The notes beneath the pieces are model-generated. The model was not told where the DNA came from and ran no database searches. It saw only the letters and a program-made list of their open reading frames with translations. Shown in pieces: positions 46,070 to 54,670 of a DNA stretch of 64,000 bases. Every line of letters begins with the position of its first letter. Positions within the stretch are counted from its first letter, which is position 1. This DNA is from a candidate division KSB1 bacterium (GTDB lineage: Bacteria; Zhuqueibacterota; Zhuqueibacteria; Residuimicrobiales; Krinioviventaceae). Position numbers and translations under genes: made by a program. The stretch covers positions 372,001-436,000 of the forward strand of contig JAXHMJ010000003.1 of NCBI GenBank assembly GCA_034521575.1. Direction: 5' to 3'.

Positions 46070-46576
46070 ATGAAAATGTGGAAATGTTGCGCATCGGTTC
46101 TGATATTGTTATCCGGCTTGGCTTGTGCCCAAAATACATACATAAATGTTGATGGAAACTGGAATCTGAATATTGATGTGTCTGACTTGACCGGTGGCCC
46201 GGGAAGCAATATTCAATCCATTTATAACAGCACAAATGAAGGGGCCTTGATTGATCTTGATGTTCTTAAAGCCCGAGGTGAATGGTGGTATTGGTTTTTT
46301 CGTTGGGATTGGCAGGTCGAGGTCCATATACAAAGCGTTAATTGGCAACCTGATTGGGAAATATGGGTCAGACGAACAGGAGATGGGGATTTTTTTGTAG
46401 GAAATATTCAAGGGGGTGAAACATTTCAGCAGTTGAATTCAATGGGGATAAATTTTTGTTCCGGCAGTCATAACCATAATAATATTCCTCTGGAATATGA
46501 GTTGAGAGGGGTATCTCTTCCTTTGGAGGCCGGTCAGTACTCTGCAATTGTTTATTACACATTAACCGAGTTGTAA
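46070..46576 (+). CDS. Small exported protein, candidate second surface subunit
   Basis: 168 residues; AAAGGTG precedes the ATG and a signal peptide ends at LACA. The mature protein is short, beta-rich and very aromatic in the middle (GEWWYWFFRWDWQVEVHI). It ends QYSAIVYYTLTEL, similar to the TYTITNTN and TYTIVSE ends of the two other small proteins of the locus, and has IPLEYELRG near the end in the place of their LTY/LNY strand. Homology to them is therefore likely but weaker. A minor or tip subunit is possible (inference). Confidence 0.62.
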   Translation: MKMWKCCASVLILLSGLACAQNTYINVDGNWNLNIDVSDLTGGPGSNIQSIYNSTNEGALIDLDVLKARGEWWYWFFRWDWQVEVHIQSVNWQPDWEIWVRRTGDGDFFVGNIQGGETFQQLNSMGINFCSGSHNHNNIPLEYELRGVSLPLEAGQYSAIVYYTLTEL

Positions 46577-46604
46577 ATACGACACTGTCAAACTCATAAA
46601 AAAA

Positions 46605-46634
46605 TTGACATTTGATATTCAGGATCGGTATAAT
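46605..46634 (+). promoter_or_regulatory. Near-consensus sigma-70 promoter in the 340-bp gap
   Basis: TTGACA (46605-46610), 18-base spacer, TATAAT (46629-46634). It would give a ~300-base leader for the third subunit gene or a small RNA. The rest of 46635-46890 is AT-rich and shows no gene. Confidence 0.65.
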
Positions 46635-46894
46635 GTGTATAATATTTGGAAAATTACAAAGCAGAGAGATGCAGTGTAAAAAAAATGAACATAATATAAA
46701 AAGATCCTAAAATACACTTAAGATGCAAACGCATTAAAAACAATTAATAAAGTATCAGTGTCCGTAAAAATGTTGAAAATTGAACACATTTGATTGAAAG
46801 AAGTATCATTGTTTAAAAAATGGTAGAAATCAGGACATTTTAACTATAAAATAAACAGTAAATAAGGAGGGTGTGGTGTAAAGCAAGTAACGTC

Positions 46895-46910
46895 TGGCAT
46901 GAGATTTGAA
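46895..46910 (+). promoter_or_regulatory. Sigma-54-like -24/-12 promoter of the third small gene
   Basis: TGGCATGAGATTTGAA: the -24 half is good and preceded by a pyrimidine, the -12 half has GA instead of GC, with correct 12-base spacing. It lies about 36 bases before the ATG at 46944, so the leader would be short, with AAGGAGG at 46931-46937. Confidence 0.5.
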
Positions 46911-46943
46911 TAATTCTTGAACGTAAAGCCAAGGAGGATTCTC

Positions 46944-47429
46944 ATGCACAGAGTTACACGTGTTTTTGTCTTTTGCCTTTTTATTCCAGTCTATATTTTG
47001 GCCGCCTCAAATAGCTGCAGCCATTCGGTTTCTATTCGTATTATCCCTGTTGATCATTTGGAGCTTGAGGGCGGTAATGTTGATTTTACATTTTACAGTG
47101 ATAAAAATTCATCTAATCAAGGTCATGCCGAGCAAATAGATAATTCCTGCCGACTGCAGTGGAGCATTTTTTCAAACGAACGCAAAATAACGGTACAAAG
47201 TGATAATTCAAATTCTGAATTTAAGCTTTATGTCCAGGCCGAACAAGTCGAGAAAGGGCAATCTGCCGGGAAAATAAGGCTTGGAAACAGTCCCGCTGCG
47301 CAGGATTTTATCAGAGGGGTCGGTCGTTCCCGTGGATCTTGTAATTTGAACTATAATGCGATCACCCGGTTGAAAAACCAGGAGAAATCAGAAATCCACC
47401 ACATTACCTATACCATTGTCTCTGAATAA
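46944..47429 (+). CDS. Small exported protein homologous to the 41776 subunit
   Basis: 161 residues from ATG 46944, with a strong AAGGAGG site; an upstream start at 46917 would overlap that site. Signal peptide MHRVTRVFVFCLFIPVYILA. The mature part aligns by eye with the 182-residue protein of the locus: SHSVSIRIIPVDHLELEGG versus THDLSITVNGFQLIGLEGG, WSIFSNERKIT versus SSIFSTTDNKIT, AAQDFIRGVG versus AAADVITGIG, and ITYTIVSE versus VTYTITNTN. It has more cysteines and charge. Probably a paralogous subunit with its own promoter and terminator. Confidence 0.68.
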   Translation: MHRVTRVFVFCLFIPVYILAASNSCSHSVSIRIIPVDHLELEGGNVDFTFYSDKNSSNQGHAEQIDNSCRLQWSIFSNERKITVQSDNSNSEFKLYVQAEQVEKGQSAGKIRLGNSPAAQDFIRGVGRSRGSCNLNYNAITRLKNQEKSEIHHITYTIVSE

Positions 47430-47457
47430 AAGACCACACACAATATCTTGATATATC

Positions 47458-47485
47458 GGCCCGGGAAAATCTCCGGGCTTTTTTA
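47458..47485 (+). terminator. Terminator of the third subunit gene
   Basis: GCCCGG, loop GAAAATCT, CCGGGC and a T run. It closes the surface-fibre locus. Confidence 0.85.
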
Positions 47486-47582
47486 CGTCTGGTATATCAA
47501 TAATTTCATTTGAATTCAGTCAGAAATTATTTATGTTTAGGACATTGTTATTCATTCTTTTAAACCCTACAGAAAGGACCCT

Positions 47583-48639
47583 ATGAGTATTGAAAAGCAG
47601 CCCTTTGGAACAACCTTGGACGGCACGGATGTGTCTTTGTATACGCTGACCAATGAAAACGGTATGCAGGTTAAAATTACAAATTACGGCGGTACGGTTA
47701 CGTCGATTCTGGTCCCGGACAAACAGGGGAATGTTACAGATGTTGTGTTGGGCTTTGATGATCTGGGTGCCTATATCAAGGACAGTCCTTATTTCGGATG
47801 TATTATCGGACGGTTCGGCAACCGGATCGCGGGCGGTCAGTTCAAACTGGATGATAAAGTCTATAAATTGGCGGTCAACAACGGCCCGAACCATCTGCAT
47901 GGCGGAGAGAAAGGCTTTGACAAGCAGGTCTGGGATGTGGTGGAACACCCGTCCAAAGACGGCGGCGTGCTGGAACTGCATTACCATTCTCCCGACGGGG
48001 AAGAGAATTACCCGGGCAATCTGGATGTGGTTGTCTCGTATACGCTCACCGCTGAAAACGAAATTGTAATCCGATACCGCGCTTCAACCGACCAAAAAAC
48101 GCTCGTGAATCTGACCAATCACACCTATTTCAATCTTAAAGATGCGGGAAAATCCGATGTCCTGAATCATGTGCTCGAGTTGAACGCCGATCATTTTACA
48201 CCGATCAATGAAAAGTTGATTCCACTCGGAAAAATCCAGCCGGTTCAGGGTACGCCCATGGGTTTTACTCAACCCAAACCAATCGGTCAGGACATTGATC
48301 AGGATGATGAACAATTGAAACGCGCCGGCGGCTATGATCATAATTTTGTCATCAAGGGCAAAGCCGGCGACGTGCGGTTTGTCGCGCGTGTCACTGACCC
48401 GCAATCCGGACGCATGCTGGAGGTCTATAGCAAAGAACCCGGTGTTCAGTTTTATTCCGGTAATTTCCTGGATGGGACCCTTACCGGCAAACAAAACACG
48501 GTGTATCAAAAACGGCATGGATTTTGTCTGGAAACCCGAGCATTATCCGGATTCTCCGAACCAGCCGGAATTTCCGTCGACCGTGCTGCAGCCCGGAGAT
48601 CAATATGATACCACAACCATTTACAAATTTCCGGTTTAA
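47583..48639 (+). CDS. galM: Aldose 1-epimerase GalM (frame changes once near the end)
   Basis: About 351 residues. Family motifs: GRFGNRIAGGQF, NHLHGGEKGFDKQVWDV, NLTNHTYFNL (catalytic His), and the GFCLET glutamate. After GFCLET the first frame runs out of similarity, while another frame continues as EHYPDSPNQPEFPSTVLQPG and ends DTTTIYKFPV, as in GalM proteins. The change is explained by one extra C in the CCC at 48535-48537. GalM interconverts alpha and beta anomers of galactose or glucose. No sugar operon is adjacent. Confidence 0.92.
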
Positions 48640-48642
48640 CCT

Positions 48643-48676
48643 AAAAAATGCCGGTGCGGTGCACCGGCATTTTTTA
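48643..48676. terminator. Bidirectional terminator
   Basis: AAAAATGCCGGTGC, loop GGT, GCACCGGCATTTTTT; the A and T runs let it serve galM and the convergent lipoprotein gene. Confidence 0.93.
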
Positions 48677-48692
48677 CTGTGAGCTATGATTG

Positions 48693-49286
48693 TTAAAGTG
48701 AATCTGCTTGACTGCTTGCCAGTTCCAAGGGTCCAAATGTCAATTCCACCGACTCTACTTTGTATCCCAGATCGCTGCTCAACCCCTTTAAAAACTCGCT
48801 GCATTTTTCATGACATTTTTCACGAACATATTCCCGGGTTAAAAGTGTTTCTCCCTCTTGAATAAACCGGTCTGTCAGATTTTCAAGAATGGCCAGAGCT
48901 TCGCGTTCCTCGTTTACCAAAAGCCCGGTTTCCGGAAAACTGACGCTGGAGGCATTGATGACCGGTTTTTTCACCCGGATGGGCGGCGCTGAAAAATACA
49001 ATGTCTTGCTCTTTTGATCGTATTCTGCTTTATAGCCTTCTTTGTCAAAATCAATATAAAAATCAAATGAGACATTGGATGTAACTTTGACCTGGGCATT
49101 GCTCGGGAATATGCCGAGAATTCGTTTGCTGATCCGATCCGTAAAATCCACGTTTATGGTCTGGGAGGCCAGCACCAGCTGGGTCAGTCCCTCAAATTTT
49201 TCAGTAAAATTCATATGTACAGAGCGTTGATGGGCGCAGGATATAAAAATCAGGAACGCCAACATCGATAAATTAGCTCGTCTCAT
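48693..49286 (-). CDS. Probable lipoprotein of the DUF4230 type
   Basis: 197 residues. The N terminus MRRANLSMLAFLIFISCAHQ is a signal peptide with a possible lipidated cysteine. The body (QTINVDFTDRISKRILGIFP, then VKVTSNVSFDFYIDF, ITVTAPPI-like LYFSAPPIRVKKP) follows DUF4230, a family of membrane-linked proteins of unknown function. Downstream of rlmH by 10 bases on the same strand, so likely co-transcribed. Confidence 0.65.
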   Translation of the reverse strand: MRRANLSMLAFLIFISCAHQRSVHMNFTEKFEGLTQLVLASQTINVDFTDRISKRILGIFPSNAQVKVTSNVSFDFYIDFDKEGYKAEYDQKSKTLYFSAPPIRVKKPVINASSVSFPETGLLVNEEREALAILENLTDRFIQEGETLLTREYVREKCHEKCSEFLKGLSSDLGYKVESVELTFGPLELASSQADSL

Positions 49287-49296
49287 ACCATTCTCC

Positions 49297-49764
49297 TTAT
49301 TTGTGATAGGGCTCGCCTTTCAATATGGTGTGCGCACGATAGATTTGTTCAAGCAGCACCACAAGGGCGAGTTCGTGCGGCAGCGTCATCGCTGAGATGG
49401 AAAGGCGCCGGTGCGCTTGTTTTAGAAATGCAGAGTCCAGTCCCAGCGGTCCGCCAATCACAAATGTGATTTGCCTGACGCTTCGGCGCGCGCTGTCATT
49501 AAAAAATTGGGCAAAGTCCTCCGAACTCATTTGTTCTCCCCGGGCATCCAGTGCGACCACATGGTCGTGCTGCAAACATTTGTCATACAGCCTGTCGCTT
49601 TCCTGCTGTTTGATTTGTTCTTTGGAAAGCGATTTGATGCGGACCGGCTTGACGGCGGTTCGCATGACCGGTGCGTACCGGCGTATCCGTTGGGTATATC
49701 TGTCGGCCAGGGCTTTCAGATGTTTGTTGCCGGGGTCTCCGACTGTCAGTATATTGAGTTTCAT
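49297..49764 (-). CDS. rlmH: 23S rRNA pseudouridine-1915 N3-methyltransferase RlmH
   Basis: 155 residues, the canonical length. FVIGGPLGLDSAFL is the SAM-binding trefoil-knot motif, and the C terminus LPHELALVVLLEQIYRAHTI with LKGEPYHK is the RlmH signature. It methylates pseudouridine 1915 in helix 69 of 23S rRNA. First gene of a two-gene unit with the lipoprotein. The 326-base gap after it (49765-50090) has no convincing gene; a weak AACACA-CAAA-TGTGTT hairpin with a T run lies at 49988-50011. Confidence 0.96.
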   Translation of the reverse strand: MKLNILTVGDPGNKHLKALADRYTQRIRRYAPVMRTAVKPVRIKSLSKEQIKQQESDRLYDKCLQHDHVVALDARGEQMSSEDFAQFFNDSARRSVRQITFVIGGPLGLDSAFLKQAHRRLSISAMTLPHELALVVLLEQIYRAHTILKGEPYHK

Positions 49765-50090
49765 GCTTTGATCTGTGTGACTATTTTAGTTAACGTACAA
49801 AAAAAAATGCTGATTTGCAAATTTAATGGCGAAAAGGGGCTGGATTACATGCGAGCAATCATATCGTTTTACAGCTTATGGGGTACGTGACAGGTACACT
49901 CTTGTACAATTTACACCCAAGGCTGATTATCTTGAACTCTATCAATTGAATGGCATTTATCTTGCAGCTTTGTCAATATCAGACCAAAACACACAAATGT
50001 GTTCATTTTTTATACAATTATTCGGTTTGTTATGATCATTGCTCATCTGAACGCTATTTGTCTATATGATTCTAATGCCCGGGACTTTGA

Positions 50091-53000
50091 ATGACACACG
50101 ATAAACCCCATCTGCACGACGCGGACGCTATTCAACTTGTTGTTGTACATCCGGATCAAAACCTGAAACAATGCATTTTTCAAGGCCTCAGGCAGAAGCA
50201 ATACCCGATCAGAGGCGCGGAAACCGCCAAAGCCGGTCTGGATTCACTGGGTGAAAGTGAGACCGAGATTCTGCTTCTGAGTTCCGAGTGCCCGGATATG
50301 ACGTGGAATGAAGTGATGTCTGAACTCCAGGTGCGTCGTCTCTGTACTCCCGTACTCTTGATGACGCCGCCGCAGCAGACTCGTTTGCATGCGGCTATGC
50401 TTCAAACCGGAGCAGCAGATTGCGTGGTTGTCGATTCGGAGCATATTGAACTTTTAGTGATTAGAGTCAATAAAATTATCAGTGATGTGACTGAACGACG
50501 AAAGACTCTGCAGCAGATCGGAGATGGCATGCGGCGATATGAAAAGCTGTTTTTAAATTCTTTGATGGGGATTGGGCTGGCCAGGCCTGACGGACAAATC
50601 ATTGAAACCAACGACGCCTTTGCTACGATCCTCGGATATACCCGGGACGAATTGTTGCGAGTAAAATCATCCGATTTATATAAAAATATTGCAGACCGCG
50701 AGCGTGCTATCCAAATACTGGATAAAAACGCTGTGTTGAGCGATTTTGAAACCACCTTGAAGCGAAAAGACGGAAAAGAGGTGCATGTTTTGCTCTCAAG
50801 TTCAAAAATTGAATATAACGGCGAAACCTTTTATCAAACCACCTGTCTGGATATCAGCGCTCGTAAACAGGCTGAAAATCAGTTGCGTGCCCAGGAAAAA
50901 TTATTTCAGGATATGCTCAAAGCAGTGCCCGACAGCATCTCGGTGCATGATACAGATCTGAATATTGTGTACTGCAACTGGAACGGATTTAGCGCGATAC
51001 CGGAGGACAAACGTATCCTGAACAGCAAATGCTATAAAACACTTCGGGGTTATCATAAACAATGCCCGGATTGCCGGGCTGGGAAAGTCATTCAGTCGAA
51101 AAAAACTCATCGTTCAGAGATTGAACTTTCTGACGGCAAGTGGATGGATCTCCGTATCATCCCGCTTTTGGATCATAACGGAAACTGCACCCATTTTGTG
51201 GAATGGGTGCGAGATATTAGCGACCGCAAGCAACTGGAACAGCAGCAAAGAGACTATGTGCGCGAACTGGAGCTTATCACCGATACACTGGTGAAAAGCA
51301 GCCGTATCACTGATCTAAATGCATTATGCCAATACCTGGTGGATCAAATCCACTCTTTTAATCCAAAGACCTATGTGCTGATTTCCATGTACGAGCCGGA
51401 AACCGGACATGTCAAGGTCCGAGCCATGGCCGGTTACGGAAAGATACTCAACCGTATTTACAAGATGATCGGCGCTGACAAAGACAGTTTTAATTTTCAT
51501 CCTGAAGACATGGGGGAACTCACAAAGCTTTATGTCACCGGTAAACTGGTGCAAGTGCCGGGCGGCGCCTATGATCTACTGGAACACAAAGTGCCCAAAT
51601 CTATTTGTGACTCTATTGAAAAGCTGTTGAATGTCGATGCCTCGTACGGGGTGGGATTTTCTCTGAATAATGAACCCTATGGCGGTATTGTCATTTTGAC
51701 GCAAAAAGGGCACAGCGTTCAGTTTAAATCCGCCATCGAAACCATTGCCAGTCACGCGTCGCTCATTCTTCACCGACGTCAGGCAGAACAAGCCGCTGAA
51801 AGCCTGAACGAACGCATTCAGGCCGGTCTAAAGGCCGGTAATCTGGCCTGGTGGGAATTGCAGCTGCCTTCAGGTAAGGTGCAATTTGATGATATGAAAG
51901 CCACGGCTCTGGGATACAAGCCGGAGTCTTTTACACAGTATCAGGACTTTACAACATTGATCCATCCGGAGGACCGTGAAAAGACCATACAGGCCATGCG
52001 CGATCATTTGGACGGCAAAACCGACCGTTATCACGTGGAATACCGCATCAGGGCGAGAGATGAGTCTTATAAATGGTACCGTGATATGGGCAGTATTGTC
52101 GAACACAGCGCCGGAAATGGAACGATGCGGCTTATTGGCATCGTGGAAGACATCACAGAAAGCAAACAGTCAGAGCTCGAACGTGCCAAACTGGAAGCGC
52201 AGCTGCATCGGTCGCAAAAACTGGAGACGATCGGCACGCTGTCCGGCGGTATTGCCCATGATTTCAATAATATTCTCACTCCAATTCTCGGATATGCAGA
52301 AATGGGGAGGGATGCATTGGAGGCGTCTCATCCGGTGCGTGAGGATTTGCAGTATATCATAGAGGGCGCCGAGCGCGCCAAAGAGTTGATTCAGCAGATT
52401 ATGACCTTTAGCCGCAACGAGTCGAAACAAAAGACGCCGCTTTATCTGCATACGGTTGTCAGGCAGGCAGTGAAACTGATGCGTGCCACCATTCCAACGA
52501 CTGTAGACATTCGAAAAAACATTGATACAACATGTCCGGCTGTATTGGCTGATGCCACACAAATGCACCAGGTGATGGTGAATTTGTGTACCAATGCTTA
52601 CCAAGCTCTATCGGACAAAGGCGGATATTTAAAGATTGAACTGAACCAAACAACTGTCGATGAAAAAACCGCATTGCTTGATCCGGAGTTAAAAGTTGGC
52701 GATTATGTTCAACTTGTCGTCCAGGATAACGGCGTTGGCATGGATGAAAACACCATGAATCGAATTTTTGAACCCTTTTTCACCACCCAAAAAGGGGGCC
52801 GGGGTACGGGGTTGGGGCTGTCAGTGGTGCATGGGATCGTCAAAGGCCACAACGGCGCGATCGTTGTCGAAAGCGAACCGAACCAGGGCACGCTGTTCAG
52901 CGTCTATATCCCGGTTTCGCAGGCGGACGTGCAGGATGAATCTCAGACCCAAAACATTCCCGCCGGTAAAGGTAAAATATTGGTTGTGGATGATGAGACA

Positions 53001-53348
53001 GCCATTGCGTCAATGCTGAATCGAATGCTGAAAAAACTGGGATATCAGGTTGACAGTTATACCCATAGTCCGGATGCTCTTGATGTATTAAGGCACAAAA
53101 AGGCGCAATACGATCTGGTGTTGACGGATTTAACCATGCCGGAACTCGACGGGATTGAACTAGCGCAAGAAATCCGAAAGCTGGACAAGAAACCGGCTGT
53201 TGTGTTGATGACCGGTTATAGCGAACAGGTCAGGGTGGAACAGTCCAAGCATCTTTTTGAACGAGTTCTGGCCAAACCGATTAACCGGCGTGAAATCGCG
53301 TTGATAGTGCAGGAGACAATAAGAAAAACAAACCGGGAGGCTGGTTGA
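50091..53348 (+). CDS. Hybrid sensor histidine kinase with degenerate receiver, PAS, GAF, HisKA, HATPase and receiver domains
   Basis: 1085 residues, no membrane segment, so probably cytoplasmic. An N-terminal receiver-like domain (~12-130) lacks the acceptor Asp (ILLLSSECPDM where LLD is expected). PAS 1 follows (~145-265), PAS 2 with a CPDC pair (~275-390), a GAF domain (~400-560), PAS 3 (~575-700), HisKA with [15 protein letters not shown], HATPase_c with QDNGVGMDENTM and [13 protein letters not shown], and a C-terminal receiver (KILVVDDETAIA, LVLTDLTMPELDG). The single-domain regulator starts directly after its stop. Signal unknown; GAF/PAS suggest small-ligand or redox sensing. Confidence 0.9.
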   Translation: MTHDKPHLHDADAIQLVVVHPDQNLKQCIFQGLRQKQYPIRGAETAKAGLDSLGESETEILLLSSECPDMTWNEVMSELQVRRLCTPVLLMTPPQQTRLHAAMLQTGAADCVVVDSEHIELLVIRVNKIISDVTERRKTLQQIGDGMRRYEKLFLNSLMGIGLARPDGQIIETNDAFATILGYTRDELLRVKSSDLYKNIADRERAIQILDKNAVLSDFETTLKRKDGKEVHVLLSSSKIEYNGETFYQTTCLDISARKQAENQLRAQEKLFQDMLKAVPDSISVHDTDLNIVYCNWNGFSAIPEDKRILNSKCYKTLRGYHKQCPDCRAGKVIQSKKTHRSEIELSDGKWMDLRIIPLLDHNGNCTHFVEWVRDISDRKQLEQQQRDYVRELELITDTLVKSSRITDLNALCQYLVDQIHSFNPKTYVLISMYEPETGHVKVRAMAGYGKILNRIYKMIGADKDSFNFHPEDMGELTKLYVTGKLVQVPGGAYDLLEHKVPKSICDSIEKLLNVDASYGVGFSLNNEPYGGIVILTQKGHSVQFKSAIETIASHASLILHRRQAEQAAESLNERIQAGLKAGNLAWWELQLPSGKVQFDDMKATALGYKPESFTQYQDFTTLIHPEDREKTIQAMRDHLDGKTDRYHVEYRIRARDESYKWYRDMGSIVEHSAGNGTMRLIGIVEDITESKQSELERAKLEAQLHRSQKLETIGTLSGGIAHDFNNILTPILGYAEMGRDALEASHPVREDLQYIIEGAERAKELIQQIMTFSRNESKQKTPLYLHTVVRQAVKLMRATIPTTVDIRKNIDTTCPAVLADATQMHQVMVNLCTNAYQALSDKGGYLKIELNQTTVDEKTALLDPELKVGDYVQLVVQDNGVGMDENTMNRIFEPFFTTQKGGRGTGLGLSVVHGIVKGHNGAIVVESEPNQGTLFSVYIPVSQADVQDESQTQNIPAGKGKILVVDDETAIASMLNRMLKKLGYQVDSYTHSPDALDVLRHKKAQYDLVLTDLTMPELDGIELAQEIRKLDKKPAVVLMTGYSEQVRVEQSKHLFERVLAKPINRREIALIVQETIRKTNREAG

Positions 53349-53732
53349 ATGCAGGTATTAATTGTAGAAGATGACGCAAGCATACGAAGAATGATCAGAA
53401 AGATGCTGGATCGCGAAGGGTATCATGTTCTTGAGGCTGTGAATGGATATTATGCCTTGAAAATGCTGCAAAAGCATTCCGGGATCGGTCTTGTGATTAC
53501 CGATATTGTCATGCCGGAAAAGGAGGGACTTGAGACCATTCAGGAAATCAAAGAGATGAATCCCCTGACCAGAATCATTGCTATATCCGGCGGCGGCAAA
53601 ATTGATGCGGAAAACTATCTTGTGCTGGCAAGGCACCTGGGAGCGGATGCGACGTTGAGCAAACCTTTTCATAAAGATGATCTGCTGTGTATTCTCAACG
53701 ATACAGGTCAAGTGCCTGCGTCAGCGGGATGA
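53349..53732 (+). CDS. Single-domain response regulator (CheY-like)
   Basis: 127 residues, one receiver domain: LIVEDDASIRR, acceptor Asp in VITDIVMPEKEG, IAISGGG, and the Lys of LSKPFHKDD. No output domain, so it acts by protein contact or as a phosphorelay intermediate. Its ATG is immediately after the kinase TGA (TGAATG), so the pair is translationally coupled. A CheY/Spo0F-type role is inferred. Confidence 0.93.
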   Translation: MQVLIVEDDASIRRMIRKMLDREGYHVLEAVNGYYALKMLQKHSGIGLVITDIVMPEKEGLETIQEIKEMNPLTRIIAISGGGKIDAENYLVLARHLGADATLSKPFHKDDLLCILNDTGQVPASAG

Positions 53733-53802
53733 CGCATATGTAAAAGTCGAGGTTAAAGAAGGGGTGGATGAAGAGGATCAGAGATTACTGCAGTTTATAA
53801 GG

Positions 53803-53832
53803 AGATACGGGATTGTTGTCAACCCCGTATCT
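53803..53832. terminator. Inverted repeat, possible convergent terminator
   Basis: AGATACGGG pairs with CCCGTATCT around a 12-base loop. There is no T run, so intrinsic termination is uncertain. Confidence 0.4.
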
Positions 53833-53840
53833 ACAAAATA

Positions 53841-54395
53841 TTATTTCAATGAATAGCTCACACCGGCCAAAATGGAAAAATAATCAATATCACCCAACGT
53901 ATAACGGAGTTCAGCAAATCCGTCAAGATCCGGAGTCACAGGCATGCGGGCGCCGCTGAGTAAATGAATTCCGAGTTCGGTATCTGATTCAGATTCATCA
54001 ACCTTTTTACCGGAAAACGGTTCAGTGTATTCAAAACTGGATGTGCCGATAACCAGTCCCAATCCACCTCCTACATAGGGTGTAAACGTCTGCTGGATAT
54101 CAATTGTATATCTTGCGAGCGCTGCGATGCTGAGCACTGAAAAAGAAGCGTCAGAGCCGCTGCCAAAGCCAACATCATAACTTTTTTTCCAAAAATCCAC
54201 AGAGGCTCCGAGATGCAGATCGGGCATAATGGTACCCAGATCAGCGTTCGCTCCAAAACTGATCGCATTGTCAATGGGGTCTTCCGGCATGACAAAGCCC
54301 AACTGGCCGCCCACACCATACAGTCCGATATCAGCCTGTCCCATGACAGGAAGAGTTATCATCAGCATCACAACAGCAAAAGCCATTCGTTTCAT
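53841..54395 (-). CDS. Small outer-membrane beta-barrel protein (OmpA/OmpX-like)
   Basis: 184 residues, signal peptide MKRMAFAVVMLMITLPVMG. The mature part is a run of alternating strands with GGQLGFV, LHLGASVDFWKKS, YTIDIQQTFTPYVGGGLGLV and a final FSILAGVSYSLK ending in a strand. Size and pattern fit an eight-stranded barrel. It stands alone; AAAGGAGAAGG precedes the start on the minus strand. Role unknown. Confidence 0.8.
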   Translation of the reverse strand: MKRMAFAVVMLMITLPVMGQADIGLYGVGGQLGFVMPEDPIDNAISFGANADLGTIMPDLHLGASVDFWKKSYDVGFGSGSDASFSVLSIAALARYTIDIQQTFTPYVGGGLGLVIGTSSFEYTEPFSGKKVDESESDTELGIHLLSGARMPVTPDLDGFAELRYTLGDIDYFSILAGVSYSLK

Positions 54396-54670
54396 AACCT
54401 TCTCCTTTTACTCGATTTTGTTAGATTCCATTTTTTCGGTTACATGGCACTTTAACAAAGAAAAGTATCAAAGTATTTCACCTTTTGTGATTTTTTTTAT
54501 TCAAGCTGTTAATAAAAATCAGATATGCAGTTTTTTGGGACTTTTGCTATCTTTATTCAAAAAACAGTTCACGCAAAGAAGCAGAGGTCGCAAAGAAAAA
54601 CAAGAGCTCATCCATATTAAAATAGTTGGGATTATTTCCAAGCCGCTCATATTCAGGAACAACTTTGCCG

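Noticed and set aside
49826-50035. 69-codon open frame after rlmH
   Set aside because: No RBS, no recognisable domain, AT-rich intergenic composition.
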